Assembly (NCBI GenBank): GCA_963826165.1
Contig: CAWGWC010000006.1
Span: 62,001 to 126,000, forward strand
DNA: 64,000 nt
From: JACVRW01 sp963826165
GTDB lineage: Bacteria > Actinomycetota > Thermoleophilia > Solirubrobacterales > Thermoleophilaceae
Direction of reading: 5' to 3'
The translations under genes and the position numbers were made by a program. Of the stretch, positions 31,308 through 39,802 are shown piece by piece. The notes beneath the pieces are model-generated. The model ran no database searches. It worked only from the letters and a program-made list of their open reading frames with translations, and was not told the origin of the DNA. Numbering within the stretch: the first letter of the stretch is position 1; each line of letters opens with the position of its first letter.

Positions 31308-32663
31308 ATGCGTTCGTGGCCCTTCCGCGGCCTGTTCGTTGCCATCGTTGCGCTGTCGGTGGCGGCCCCGACAGCCGCCGCGCACGAAACCGGGCACCAG
31401 CGCTCGTACCGGCACCTGACGCCGATGATCTTCGTCCACGGCGGCGCCGGCTCAGGCGGCCAGTTTGAATCTCAGGCCCTGCGCTTCACCAGCAACGGCT
31501 ATCCGAAGAGGTTCGTCAACGTCCTCGAGTACGACTCGACCTTTTCCGTCAACACCCGCGAGCAGGTGCTGGCCAACCTCGACGCCTTGATCGCGAAGGT
31601 CAAGTCGAGCACCGGCAGAGACAAGGTGGACGTGTTGGGCCACTCGCTCGGCACGACCCTCATGCACGAGTATCTGGCCACCCCGACACGCGCCGGGAAC
31701 GTTCGAAAGTACGTGAACATCGACGGGCGGACGGCGGCGACGCCTCCTGGCGGTGTTTCCACGCTCGCCATCTGGGCCGGCCGCGGTACGGCCGGCCGGG
31801 AGATCACAGGCGCCGAGAACGTGACGATCGCGAACCAGACGCACGTGCAGGTGGCCACGTCGGCTGAATCATTCCGACCGATGTACCGCTTCTTCACCGG
31901 CCATCGCCCGCGTCGGGATATCAGCCCGGAGCGCTGGATCACGCTCTCCGGCCGCGCACAGCTCTTCCCTCAGAACACCGGGGTCGGCGACCGCACTCTC
32001 GAGGTCTGGGAGGTCTCCGGTCGAACCGGACAGCGCAGGTGGAACCGACCCGTCGCAAGAGTGAACATCGCCGACGACGGCTCGTGGGGACCTGTGCGGG
32101 GGATCCGTGCGGGTGCCCACTACGAGTTCGCGCTCCTGAGGGAGGGCGAGAACACCCATCATCTCTATTTCGAGCCGTTCGTCCGCAGCAGCCACCTCGT
32201 GCGGCTGCTCACGTCCGAGCCAGACGGCGGCGTCAACCTGCTGATCGCGCGAAGCCCGGCACACTCGGCCTTCACGATCGTCCGCTACAAGGAACTCTGG
32301 GGCGACCAAGGAGCCCAGACCGACCAGCTTTTCGTGAACGGCACCAACGTGATCAACGCCGCCACGGCGCCGATCACGAAACGAGTGATCGGAATGTTCG
32401 CCTTCGACGCTGGATCGGACCGTGTCTCGAACGTCACTGCCCCGCTTCCTGTCGTTTTCTCATTGCCGTTCCTGAGCGGAGTGGATCTGTTTGTTCCGGC
32501 CACAGCCTCCGCGGGAGGGACAAGCTCAGTGGCGCTGCGATCGCGCGGTGACGGTCCGCTGCGGGTCGTCAACGTCCCCGACTTTCCATCCAGTACCGAC
32601 TCAATCACCGTGAATCTCAACGACTACGACCCGGTGGACCCGCGCTGGCATTGGCGACCATAG
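31308..32663 (+). CDS. Secreted AF1763-like lipase
   Basis: The 451-residue protein has a signal peptide (FRGLFVAIVALSVAAPTAAA). The lipase domain has MIFVHGGAGSGGQFE as the oxyanion loop and VLGHSLGTTLMHEYL as the nucleophile elbow. The C-terminal half, from ISPERWITLSGRAQLF through THHLYFEPFVRSSHLVRLL, resembles the lipid-binding domain of the Archaeoglobus AF1763 lipase. It probably hydrolyses long-chain esters outside the cell. GGAGGAGAG lies 7 nt before the ATG. Confidence 0.87.
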   Translation: MRSWPFRGLFVAIVALSVAAPTAAAHETGHQRSYRHLTPMIFVHGGAGSGGQFESQALRFTSNGYPKRFVNVLEYDSTFSVNTREQVLANLDALIAKVKSSTGRDKVDVLGHSLGTTLMHEYLATPTRAGNVRKYVNIDGRTAATPPGGVSTLAIWAGRGTAGREITGAENVTIANQTHVQVATSAESFRPMYRFFTGHRPRRDISPERWITLSGRAQLFPQNTGVGDRTLEVWEVSGRTGQRRWNRPVARVNIADDGSWGPVRGIRAGAHYEFALLREGENTHHLYFEPFVRSSHLVRLLTSEPDGGVNLLIARSPAHSAFTIVRYKELWGDQGAQTDQLFVNGTNVINAATAPITKRVIGMFAFDAGSDRVSNVTAPLPVVFSLPFLSGVDLFVPATASAGGTSSVALRSRGDGPLRVVNVPDFPSSTDSITVNLNDYDPVDPRWHWRP

Positions 32664-32700
32664 CTGGACACCGCGGGCGCTACTCCTGCGCGGCTCAGCG

Positions 32701-33210
32701 CTACTTCGCGTCCTCCCGCGCGGCCGCCTCGATCTCGCGCTCGAGCTCATCCGCGTCGGCCTCCAGCTGCTTCTCGATCAGCTTGTTGGCCCGCTTCATC
32801 GCCTTCTGGAGCTGCTCCTCGATCTTCGACTCACCGAGCACGATCACGGCGGCGGTTCCGGCCTCGAGCTCCTCGCCGAGCTCCTTGAGATCGCCGCGCG
32901 AGATGCCACGCGACAGGTGTCCGATCAGTCCGCCGGCGCCCGCGCCGACGATCGCGCTGCCGATGAGTGCGGGCGGAAACAGGATCCCGACCAGCGCTCC
33001 CACCCCGGCCCCGGTCCAGGCGCCGTGCTGGGTCGGCTTCTCGGTCTTGGTCACCCGCACCTTGCCGTCGGGCTCCTTTCGGATCACGGCAGAGTCGAAG
33101 GTGCCGATCGCGCCGGCGGCGTGGAGATCGAACACGGCCTCGTAGTCGGCCTCGGCATCCGAGATCTCGTCGTAGACGGCGGCGTAGAGAAAGACGGGTC
33201 TGTCGGACAT
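32701..33210 (-). CDS. DUF1269 family membrane protein
   Basis: The 169-residue protein has the pattern FLYAAVYDEISDAEADYEAV, then a Gly-rich double hydrophobic segment (GAWTGAGVGALVGILFPPAL and IVGAGAGGLIGHLSRGI) like a glycine-zipper insertion. An acidic helical tail follows. The Gly-zipper family is linked to envelope stress, function unknown. AAAGGAGA precedes the ATG. Confidence 0.87.
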   Translation of the reverse strand: MSDRPVFLYAAVYDEISDAEADYEAVFDLHAAGAIGTFDSAVIRKEPDGKVRVTKTEKPTQHGAWTGAGVGALVGILFPPALIGSAIVGAGAGGLIGHLSRGISRGDLKELGEELEAGTAAVIVLGESKIEEQLQKAMKRANKLIEKQLEADADELEREIEAAAREDAK

Positions 33211-33225
33211 GCTGTCTCCTTTGGT

Positions 33226-34611
33226 TCAGAGGCCTGTCTCGGACGCGACGCGACCCGACGCGACAGCCTCATTGAGGGCGTTGTAGTCACGCTCGTTCTG
33301 GTCGGCGTAGAGCTCGGCGAACGAGGCCAGCGCACGGTCGAAGCTCTCGCCCGTGCCGAGGTAGCTCGCGATGGCGATCGAGTCTCCGGAGCGGGCGTGC
33401 GCCTTCGCGAGCGCCCGGCCACAGAGCTCGGCGTAGACCGTCAGCTCCTCCGGGCTCATCGTCTCGACCAGCGCCGAGCCCTTGCCGTCCCACAGCTGGC
33501 GCAGGTAGAAGTCCCGGCTCACCCCATCGATCCCGTCGACCCGGATCCAGCCGAGCATGATGTCGCTGGCCGCCTGCATCAGTCGCTGCCCCTCCACGAC
33601 CCGCTGGCCGTGCTGGGCGAACCCGCTCTTGCCCAGGAAGGGCTCGAGCACGGATCCCTGCGCCTCCTTGAGCTGCAGGAACAGCGGGTCGTTCTCGTCG
33701 CGGCCGAGCATGAGCACGATCCAGGCACGCGTCCCGACGCTGCCCACACCCACGACCTTGCGCGCCGCGTGGACGTAGCGGAACCGGCCCACCAGGTGCC
33801 GGCGGTCGGTGCTGAGAGTACGCCGGTAGGAGTCGATCGCTTCCCGCATGAACTTCTCGATCTCTTCCTGCTCGACGCCGGACGCCAGCTCCTCGATCGG
33901 AGTTAGGAGCGGCGGATCGCTCGCGATCCTGGGCTCGCCGTCCACGAGCTCGGTGAGCTTCGTAAAGGCCCTCAGGCTGTCCTTCGACCGCGCCTTCGCC
34001 ATGTTTCGCTCGAAGCGCTTCAGCTGTTTCCGGCTGGCCTGCCGGGCCGCCACCGCGGCGATCTCGTCGACGTCGATGCGGGCGTACCAGAGGTCCAGGT
34101 GGGACATCTCGGCAAAGCTCCTCACGGCCTCCCGGTACGAACGCGCCGCGGCCCGATTGATCGCCCGGCGCTCTTTCGCCTTGAAGCCTCGATCTCGGCC
34201 GGCCACGGCGAAGCTGGCCACCAGCCGCTTCACGTCCCATTCGAATGGGCCCGGGAGCGTCTCGTCGAAGTCGTTGATGCTGAACACCTGCCGCCGGTCT
34301 GGCGCCGCGAAGACACCGAAGTTGGACAGGTGCGCATCGCCGCAGAGCTGCGCCTCGAGCCCCGTCCGTGGCGCGGCGGCCAGGTCGGCCGCCATCAGGT
34401 AGGCCGCTCCGCGGAAGAACGTGAACGGCGATACGAGCATCCGGCCGTAGCGGATCGGCACCAGCTCAGGCACCCGAGACGCGTCCTGCTCGGCCAGCAA
34501 CTCGACCGGATCGGCCCGATCGGGGGCCGGCTCCCAGTCGCCATGTCCCGAGCGTGGCGCCACCGATCGCGCCGCCTTGCCCCTGCCAGCCCGCTCCTCG
34601 ACCTCAGTCAT
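33226..34611 (-). CDS. DUF2252 family protein
   Basis: The 461-residue protein has the family landmarks VPIRYGRMLVSPFTFFRGAA, AQLCGDAHLSNFGVFAAPDR and INDFDETLPGPFEWDVKRL. The GDAHxxN and NDFDE blocks resemble the catalytic and metal-binding elements of aminoglycoside-phosphotransferase-like kinases, so a small-molecule kinase role is possible. ATG 34611 is chosen; a GTG at 34671 is in frame. It lies 15 nt upstream of the DUF1269 start, probably not co-regulated since the latter has its own ribosome-binding site. Confidence 0.88.
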   Translation of the reverse strand: MTEVEERAGRGKAARSVAPRSGHGDWEPAPDRADPVELLAEQDASRVPELVPIRYGRMLVSPFTFFRGAAYLMAADLAAAPRTGLEAQLCGDAHLSNFGVFAAPDRRQVFSINDFDETLPGPFEWDVKRLVASFAVAGRDRGFKAKERRAINRAAARSYREAVRSFAEMSHLDLWYARIDVDEIAAVAARQASRKQLKRFERNMAKARSKDSLRAFTKLTELVDGEPRIASDPPLLTPIEELASGVEQEEIEKFMREAIDSYRRTLSTDRRHLVGRFRYVHAARKVVGVGSVGTRAWIVLMLGRDENDPLFLQLKEAQGSVLEPFLGKSGFAQHGQRVVEGQRLMQAASDIMLGWIRVDGIDGVSRDFYLRQLWDGKGSALVETMSPEELTVYAELCGRALAKAHARSGDSIAIASYLGTGESFDRALASFAELYADQNERDYNALNEAVASGRVASETGL

Positions 34612-34710
34612 GTCGGTCGAATCCAACCGCGCTTCGGCACACAGGTCATCACCCAGATGGCATGAAGTCACCGGCTGATCTCACCCCATCGGGGCGATGC
34701 CCGCCCGCCT

Positions 34711-36069
34711 GTGGCGCGGCAGGCTTGCGTCCTGGTGTTCTGGCGCGACCCCACGAGGCAGCGGCAGCTCGCGGCCGTGATCGCGCTGGTGGTGGGGGCC
34801 GCCACGGGGGCGCTCGCCGTTGCCCTGGCGGTGAGCGAGTTCCCGCGAGGCCTGGTCCTGCTGGGCTGTGTCGTGATCGCCGCGGCGGCGGCCTGGTACG
34901 GCGCTCTGCGACGAGGGTTCGCTCGCACGGCCGGGCTGGCCATCGCTGGGCTGGCGCTGGCCGGCGCCGTGACAGTGCTGGTGACGGGAGGGTCTCTTCT
35001 CGCCCAACTGCTGGTCGTGGCGGGGCTCTTGGTGTCGCTCGCGGCCGCTCGCGCCACGCTCGCGGTTCACGTGACGTTGCCGAGCGCGCCGGCGCCGCGC
35101 CGGCCGGTGCTGTTCTACAACCCGCGCTCGGGTGGTGGAAAGGCGGAGCGCTTCTCGCTGGCCGCCGAGGCACGCGCGCGCCGGATCGAGCCGATCGAGC
35201 TGAAGCCCGGGGATGACCTCGAGGTGCTGGTCCATGAGGCGGTGGAAGGCGGCGCCGACGGGCTCGCCATGGCCGGCGGCGACGGCTCGCAGGCGATCGT
35301 CGCGGCGCTGGCAGCCGAACGCGGGCTGCCGTACGCGTGCGTGCCCGCCGGTACGCGCAACCACTTCGCGCTCGACCTCGGCGTCGACCGTGACGACGTG
35401 GTCGGCGCCCTCGACGCGTTCGTCGACGGCGGTGAGCGCATCGTGGACCTGGCCGAGATCAACGAGCGCGTGTTCGTCAACAATGTCTCGCTCGGGCTCT
35501 ACGCCGACGCCGTCCAGCGCGAGGGCTATCGAGACGCCAAGCTGCGCACGCTGCTCGACACCGTCCCTGACGTTCTCGGCCCGGAAGCCAGCGGGCTCAG
35601 CCTGCGCTGGACGGGACCGGGCGGCCACGCGCATCACTCCGGTGCGGCGGTGCTCATCTCGAACAACCGCTACCGGCTCGGCCGTGCCGTCGGGTCGGGC
35701 ACGCGACCGCGCATCGACGACGGTCTGCTCGGCATCACCGTGTTCGGGGCACCCGCAGGGCGCAGCGAGGGCCGCCGGTCCCTTCAGCGGCCGTGGCGTG
35801 AGTGGTCGGCCCCTGGCTTCGAGGTCGACGCCGACGGCCCCGTTCCCGCGGGCATCGACGGCGAAGCGCTGGTGCTCGACCCGCCCCTTCGGTTTCGGAT
35901 CAGGCCGGGCGTCCTGCGGGTGAGGATCGCGCGCCGGCACCCCGGCGCCTCGCCCTCCGCCATGGCCCCGGAGGGCGTCCGGGCGGGCGTGGCCGAGCTC
36001 GCGCGAATCGCCCGCGGCCGTCCGACCCAACCGTCCAAGTCAACGACAAGGAGAGCCGAATGGACCTGA
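34711..36069 (+). CDS. Membrane-anchored diacylglycerol-kinase-type protein
   Basis: The 452-residue protein has four hydrophobic N-terminal spans (residues ~18-115). The DAGK/sphingosine-kinase catalytic fold follows: VLFYNPRSGGGKAERF, AMAGGDGSQAIVAAL (the GGDG nucleotide motif), and VPAGTRNHFALDLGVD. The C-terminal sheet includes PAGIDGEALVLDPP. It probably phosphorylates a lipid at the membrane. The GTG at 34711 is used. The last 10 nt overlap the amphi-Trp gene. Confidence 0.87.
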   Translation: MARQACVLVFWRDPTRQRQLAAVIALVVGAATGALAVALAVSEFPRGLVLLGCVVIAAAAAWYGALRRGFARTAGLAIAGLALAGAVTVLVTGGSLLAQLLVVAGLLVSLAAARATLAVHVTLPSAPAPRRPVLFYNPRSGGGKAERFSLAAEARARRIEPIELKPGDDLEVLVHEAVEGGADGLAMAGGDGSQAIVAALAAERGLPYACVPAGTRNHFALDLGVDRDDVVGALDAFVDGGERIVDLAEINERVFVNNVSLGLYADAVQREGYRDAKLRTLLDTVPDVLGPEASGLSLRWTGPGGHAHHSGAAVLISNNRYRLGRAVGSGTRPRIDDGLLGITVFGAPAGRSEGRRSLQRPWREWSAPGFEVDADGPVPAGIDGEALVLDPPLRFRIRPGVLRVRIARRHPGASPSAMAPEGVRAGVAELARIARGRPTQPSKSTTRRAEWT

Positions 36070-36278
36070 TGGAGATCACCGAGAAGGAACGTCTGAGCCG
36101 CGAGGAGGCCGCCGCGCGGCTACGAGCGCTCGCCGACTCGCTCGCCCGCCACAACGACGTGGAGTTCGACCGCGGCGGCATCCACTTCAAGGTGCACGTG
36201 CCCGACGAGGTCGAGTTCAAGCTCGAGATCGAGATCGAGGACGACGAGAAGGAGCTCGAGGTCGAGATCAAGTGGTGA
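36060..36278 (+). CDS. amphi-Trp domain protein
   Basis: The 72-residue acidic protein has LSREEAAARLRALADSLARHNDVEF followed by a beta hairpin pair (KVHVPDEVEFKLEIEIEDD) and a terminal Lys-Trp. This is the small amphi-Trp family, function unknown. AAGGAGAG lies just before the ATG, which overlaps the end of the kinase gene by 10 nt. Confidence 0.87.
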   Translation: MDLMEITEKERLSREEAAARLRALADSLARHNDVEFDRGGIHFKVHVPDEVEFKLEIEIEDDEKELEVEIKW

Positions 36279-36305
36279 TGGCTGAACCTGTGGTATTCCG
36301 CAGGG

Positions 36306-36785
36306 ATGCCGCGCGTGCTCATCACCGGCATGTCGGGAACCGGCAAGTCGTCCGCACTGGCTGAACTCGCTCAGCGCGGCCACGGCGTGGTCGACACCGA
36401 CGACGAGGGGTGGATCGTCGAGCTCGAGACCGCCGATGGCCCCGAGCCGGTGTGGGACGAGGACCGGATGGCTGCCCTCCTCGACGAGCAGGTCGACGGC
36501 GTGTTGTTCGTCGCCGGCTGCGTTGTGAACCAGACGCGCTTCTACCCCAGCTTCGATGCGGTCGTGCTCTTGAGCGCTCCGCTTGACGTCATGCTCGCTC
36601 GCGTGGCCACGCGCAGCGGCAACTCGTTCGGCTCCACCTCCGCGCAACGCGAGAAGATCGCCCGGGACCTCGTCGAGTTCGAACCACTGCTGCGCGGCGG
36701 AGCGGACGTCGAGATCGTCACCACGGTGCCGCTGGAAACGGTGGCTACCGAGCTGGAGCGCGTCGCCGAGGTCGCTCCGGAATAG
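36306..36785 (+). CDS. P-loop kinase-like ATPase
   Basis: The 159-residue protein has Walker A in VLITGMSGTGKSSALAEL and a short DTDDEGW motif where shikimate or adenylate kinases bind acceptor. A lid-like segment is in ATRSGNSFGSTSAQREKI. It resembles shikimate/gluconate-kinase-fold proteins of uncertain substrate. It follows the amphi-Trp gene by 27 nt. Confidence 0.8.
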   Translation: MPRVLITGMSGTGKSSALAELAQRGHGVVDTDDEGWIVELETADGPEPVWDEDRMAALLDEQVDGVLFVAGCVVNQTRFYPSFDAVVLLSAPLDVMLARVATRSGNSFGSTSAQREKIARDLVEFEPLLRGGADVEIVTTVPLETVATELERVAEVAPE

Positions 36786-36793
36786 CGATTCCC

Positions 36794-37192
36794 CTATCGC
36801 GCTCCCTCGGTCGTCCGTGCGACCCGCTCGTCCTCGCCGAAGACCAGGATGCCGTGCACGATGTACACGCACAGGAAGAAGATCGCCAGCGACCACCACG
36901 GGAAGGCCCCGCCGATCGACAGAAGGGCACCTATCGCCCCCAGGCTGCCCCCGATGATCCCGATCACCCGTCCGTAGGTGTTGCCGGCCATCAGCGAGAA
37001 GCCGCCGGCGAGCTGAATCACCCCGAGGACGATCAGCACCCAACCCAGGGTGTTGAGGTTGGTGAGGACGAACCTCTGGTCGTTGACGAAGATGTTCGCG
37101 CCGTCCAGCGCGCCAATGCCATAGATGATGTTGAGCGTTCCGACGATCAACAGCATCGTCGCCGCGAATACCACTCGACCCGCGCCTCTCAT
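36794..37192 (-). CDS. DUF7144-like four-span membrane protein
   Basis: The 132-residue protein consists mainly of four hydrophobic spans: VVFAATMLLIVGTLNIIYGI, TLGWVLIVLGVIQLAGGFSL, VIGIIGGSLGAIGALLSIGG and WWSLAIFFLCVYIVHGIL. A short loop NDQRFVLTNLNTLGW follows the first. This layout is typical of the actinobacterial DUF7144 family; function unknown. AAGGAGG lies upstream of the ATG. Confidence 0.78.
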   Translation of the reverse strand: MRGAGRVVFAATMLLIVGTLNIIYGIGALDGANIFVNDQRFVLTNLNTLGWVLIVLGVIQLAGGFSLMAGNTYGRVIGIIGGSLGAIGALLSIGGAFPWWSLAIFFLCVYIVHGILVFGEDERVARTTEGAR

Positions 37193-37285
37193 GTCTGCCT
37201 CCTTGGTTGACTCCTGGATGTGGAATGTCCCTCAGCCCGCCAACGGGGTCTTCACCCGCTCGGGATGACCCGAAAGGAACGCACC

Positions 37286-37627
37286 GTGACCGACACCGAC
37301 CGCCTGCAGGCAGTCCGCGACGTCTACCGCGCATACGAGAGCGCTGACCGCGCGCTCGTGGAGCAGCGTCTGGCCGAAGACTTCGTGTTCTCCGCGCCTC
37401 CCGACGTGGGCATCGACCGCAAGACCTACTTCGAACGCTGCTGGCCGGGCTCGCAGACCATCGACGCGTTCGAGTTCAAGCGCCTGTTCGAGGCCGACGG
37501 CGAGGTCGTGGTCACCTACGAGGCCACGAGGGCGAACGGCACGCGCTTTCGCAACACCGAGATCTTCGGATTCGAGGACGACCGGGTCAACAGCGTGGAG
37601 GTCTACTTCGGCTGGGACCTCGATTGA
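37286..37627 (+). CDS. NTF2-like (SnoaL fold) protein
   Basis: The 113-residue protein begins VTDTDRLQAVRDVYRAYESADRALVEQRLAEDF and continues with the NTF2 sheet (TIDAFEFKRLFEADGEVVVTYEA, FRNTEIFGFEDDRVNSVEVYFG). The GTG at 37286 is preferred because AAAGGAA lies 7 nt upstream. An ATG at 37265 is in frame but has no ribosome-binding site. Probably a small-molecule binding or isomerase-like protein. Confidence 0.82.
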   Translation: MTDTDRLQAVRDVYRAYESADRALVEQRLAEDFVFSAPPDVGIDRKTYFERCWPGSQTIDAFEFKRLFEADGEVVVTYEATRANGTRFRNTEIFGFEDDRVNSVEVYFGWDLD

Positions 37628-37697
37628 GTCGAGGACAGTAGTAGGCCTAAATTCCGCCTAGCGTGACGTTCTTCGGTCAAACCGCGAAGGGAGCAGC

Positions 37698-38561
37698 GTG
37701 CTAGAGCGAGACGGATATCCAGCCGGAGTGCCGTGTTGGGTCGACACCCCCCAACCCGACCCTGACGCAGCGGCGCGCTTCTACGCTGGCGTGTTCGGCT
37801 GGGAGTTCGAGGACGTGATGCCCTCCGACTCGCCGGGGCGCTACCTCGTCGGCCGTCTGCGCGGCCGGGACGTGGCCGCAGTGGGCTCTCAGCCCGACGG
37901 CGTGCCGCCCATGGCCATGTGGAACACCTACATGTGGGTCGACGACGCCGACGAGACGGCCGCGAAGGCCAAGGAGGCCGGCGGAAGCGTGCTGACCGAG
38001 CCCTTCGACGTCATGGGCTCCGGCCGCATGGGCGTGCTGGCCGACCCCGAGGGCGCCGCCTTCTGCGTCTGGCAGGCGGGAGAGCACAGGGGCGCCCAGC
38101 TGGTCAACGAGCCGGGCACGTGGAACTTCAGCGAGCTCAATACCCGCGATCCCAAGGGCGCCGAGGCCTTCTACGGCGCGGTGTTCGGCTGGGAGGCGAA
38201 CAGCGTGGACCTGGGCGACGGCGGCTTCACCATGTGGCGTCTCGCCGGCTACGGCGACTTCCTCGAGCAGCGCGATCCCGAGCTGCGCAGCCGCATGGCC
38301 GCGGACGGCGCGCCCGAGGGCTTCGAGGACGTGGTCGCCTGGCTGCGCCCGATGGACGGCGACGACGACTCGGGTGAGACCCCGCCGCATTGGAGCATCA
38401 CCTTCGCCGTCGACGACGCGGACGCGACCGCGGCGGCGGTCGCCGACCTGGGCGGCAAGGTGCTGGTGCCTCCGTTCGACGCGCCCTGGGTGAGGATGAC
38501 CGTGCTCAGCGACCCGCAGGGCGCCGTCTTCACCGCCAGCAAGTACGTGCCGCCCGAGTAG
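37698..38561 (+). CDS. Two-domain VOC family protein
   Basis: The 287-residue protein contains two VOC domains in tandem. The first is PCWVDTPQPDPDAAARFYAG through MGVLADPEGAAFCVWQAG; the second is WNFSELNTRDPKGAEAFYGA through TVLSDPQGAVFTASKYV. This is the CFP30/SCO-type layout seen in actinobacterial hydroxylase-like proteins of unknown substrate. AAGGGAG precedes the GTG. A TAGCGT -10 box lies about 33 nt upstream. Confidence 0.87.
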   Translation: MLERDGYPAGVPCWVDTPQPDPDAAARFYAGVFGWEFEDVMPSDSPGRYLVGRLRGRDVAAVGSQPDGVPPMAMWNTYMWVDDADETAAKAKEAGGSVLTEPFDVMGSGRMGVLADPEGAAFCVWQAGEHRGAQLVNEPGTWNFSELNTRDPKGAEAFYGAVFGWEANSVDLGDGGFTMWRLAGYGDFLEQRDPELRSRMAADGAPEGFEDVVAWLRPMDGDDDSGETPPHWSITFAVDDADATAAAVADLGGKVLVPPFDAPWVRMTVLSDPQGAVFTASKYVPPE

Positions 38562-38608
38562 CCGGCGCCGAGATCCCCGCCGGGCTTGCATGGGCGTCCG
38601 GCGACCGC

Positions 38609-38614
38609 TATACT
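38609..38614 (+). promoter_or_regulatory. -10 box of the ArsR-like gene (TATACT), leaderless
   Basis: TATACT, 7 nt, then GTG 38622. This is the clearest consensus -10 box in the window. The adjoining ACCAAGTGGT is an imperfect palindrome across the start codon and could be an autoregulatory operator. Confidence 0.65.
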
Positions 38615-38621
38615 GAACCAA

Positions 38622-38957
38622 GTGGTTCAGTATTCACAGATCGATCGCACCTTCGCCGCGCTGGCGGATCCCACCCGCCGGGGGATCCTCGAGCGCCTCG
38701 GGCGGGAGGGCGCGACCATCACCGAGCTGGCCGAGCCGTTCGGCATCTCTCTCACCGGCATGAAGAAGCACGTGCGCGTGTTGGAAGAGGCCGACCTCGT
38801 GAGCACCGAGAAAGTGGGGCGAGCGCGGCACTGCAGCCTCGGCCCGCGCCGGCTCGAGGACATCGAGCAGTGGATCGGGATGTACCGGCGGATGCTGGAC
38901 GAGCGCCTCGACCGGTTCGGGGAGCTTGTAGAACGAACGAAAGGAGACCAGCAATGA
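38622..38957 (+). CDS. ArsR-family transcriptional regulator
   Basis: The 111-residue winged-helix protein begins VVQYSQIDRTFAALADPTRRGILERL, the typical ArsR/SmtB-like start. The recognition helix is in ITELAEPFGISLTGMKKHVRVLEEADLV and the wing in KVGRARHCSLG. No metal-binding Cys pair is present. Paired with an SRPBCC gene by a 4-nt overlap, it belongs to the common ArsR-AHSA1 regulator/effector modules. The start is leaderless. Confidence 0.92.
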   Translation: MVQYSQIDRTFAALADPTRRGILERLGREGATITELAEPFGISLTGMKKHVRVLEEADLVSTEKVGRARHCSLGPRRLEDIEQWIGMYRRMLDERLDRFGELVERTKGDQQ

Positions 38958-39451
38958 CCAACGACCAGCAGGAGGCGCGCCGCGCCACTGTGACCACGCC
39001 GACCGAGCGCGAGATTCACGTCGAGCGCATCTTCGATGCACCCCGCGACAGGGTGTTCGAGCTCTTCACCGACCCGGAGCTGATCCCGGAGTGGTGGGGC
39101 CCGCGCGGGACCACGACCATCGTCGACGAGATGGACGTGCGCAACGGCGGCAGCTGGCGCTACGTGACCCGCAACTCGGACGGCAGCGAGACCGCCTTCC
39201 GAGGGACCTACCGCGAGGTGAGCCCTCCCGACCGGATCGTGCAGACCTTCGAATGGGAGGGAATGCCCGGGCATGTGTCGGTGGACACCGCCGTGTTCGA
39301 GGACCTCGGCGAGCGCACCAAGCTCGTGAGCAGCTCGATCTTCCATACCACCGAGGAGCGCGACGGCATGCTCGGGTCGGGTATGGAGGAGGGCATGAAC
39401 GAGACCTACCAGCGTTTCGACGAGCTGATCGAGAGGCTCGGCTCGCGCTGA
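38954..39451 (+). CDS. SRPBCC (AHSA1-like) domain protein
   Basis: The 165-residue protein has the START/SRPBCC pattern: IHVERIFDAPRDRVFELFTDPELIPEWWGPRG, then GGSWRYVTRNSDG, FRGTYREVSPPDRIVQTFEWEG and the long C-terminal helix with MEEGMNETYQRFDELIERL. It binds a hydrophobic ligand in its cavity. Coupled to the ArsR regulator (ATGA), with AAGGAGA inside the regulator's 3' end. Confidence 0.92.
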   Translation: MTNDQQEARRATVTTPTEREIHVERIFDAPRDRVFELFTDPELIPEWWGPRGTTTIVDEMDVRNGGSWRYVTRNSDGSETAFRGTYREVSPPDRIVQTFEWEGMPGHVSVDTAVFEDLGERTKLVSSSIFHTTEERDGMLGSGMEEGMNETYQRFDELIERLGSR

Positions 39452-39454
39452 CGG

Positions 39455-39758
39455 GCCCCTGTCTTCGCCGGCGACGGCAAGACCGTCGTCGCCGGCGTGG
39501 ACGGCCACGATCACTACGAGCGCCTCGGCAAGCACTTCGTCATCCATCGCGTGGACGTGCGCATGGGAGACGAACAGGTCGAGGCGCTCGAGGTGATCGG
39601 GCCGTGGGACGCCGAGGCGGGCGCCTTCCCCACCCGCGCCTACGACAATGCGCATCTCCGATGACGGCAGCAGCGCCGACATCCGGTGGCGGCGCACCGA
39701 CGACGACGGCGCCTCCTGGCGGCCGTGGATGCGGATGCGACTCGAGCGAGCGAACTGA
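39455..39758 (+). pseudogene. DUF1579-like protein remnant
   Basis: One frame encodes FAGDGKTVVAGVDGHDHYERL and HFVIHRVDVRMGDEQVEALEVIGPWD, ending in RAYDN. The next frame encodes DDGSSADIRWRRTDDDGASW and RPWMRMRLERAN before a stop. Together these resemble the middle and last strands of DUF1579-type lipocalin-fold proteins. No start codon precedes the first part, and about 30 residues between the parts are missing, so deletion rather than a single-base error explains the break. Confidence 0.55.
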
Positions 39759-39790
39759 CGGTTCGGCGGGTAGGCCCCCGCCTGCTTGGG

Positions 39791-39796
39791 TACTAA
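39791..39796 (+). promoter_or_regulatory. -10-like box of tal (TACTAA)
   Basis: TACTAA, 6 nt, ATG 39803. The last base is A rather than T, but the spacing is as in the other leaderless genes and no Shine-Dalgarno is present. Confidence 0.45.
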
Positions 39797-39802
39797 TTGG
39801 TC

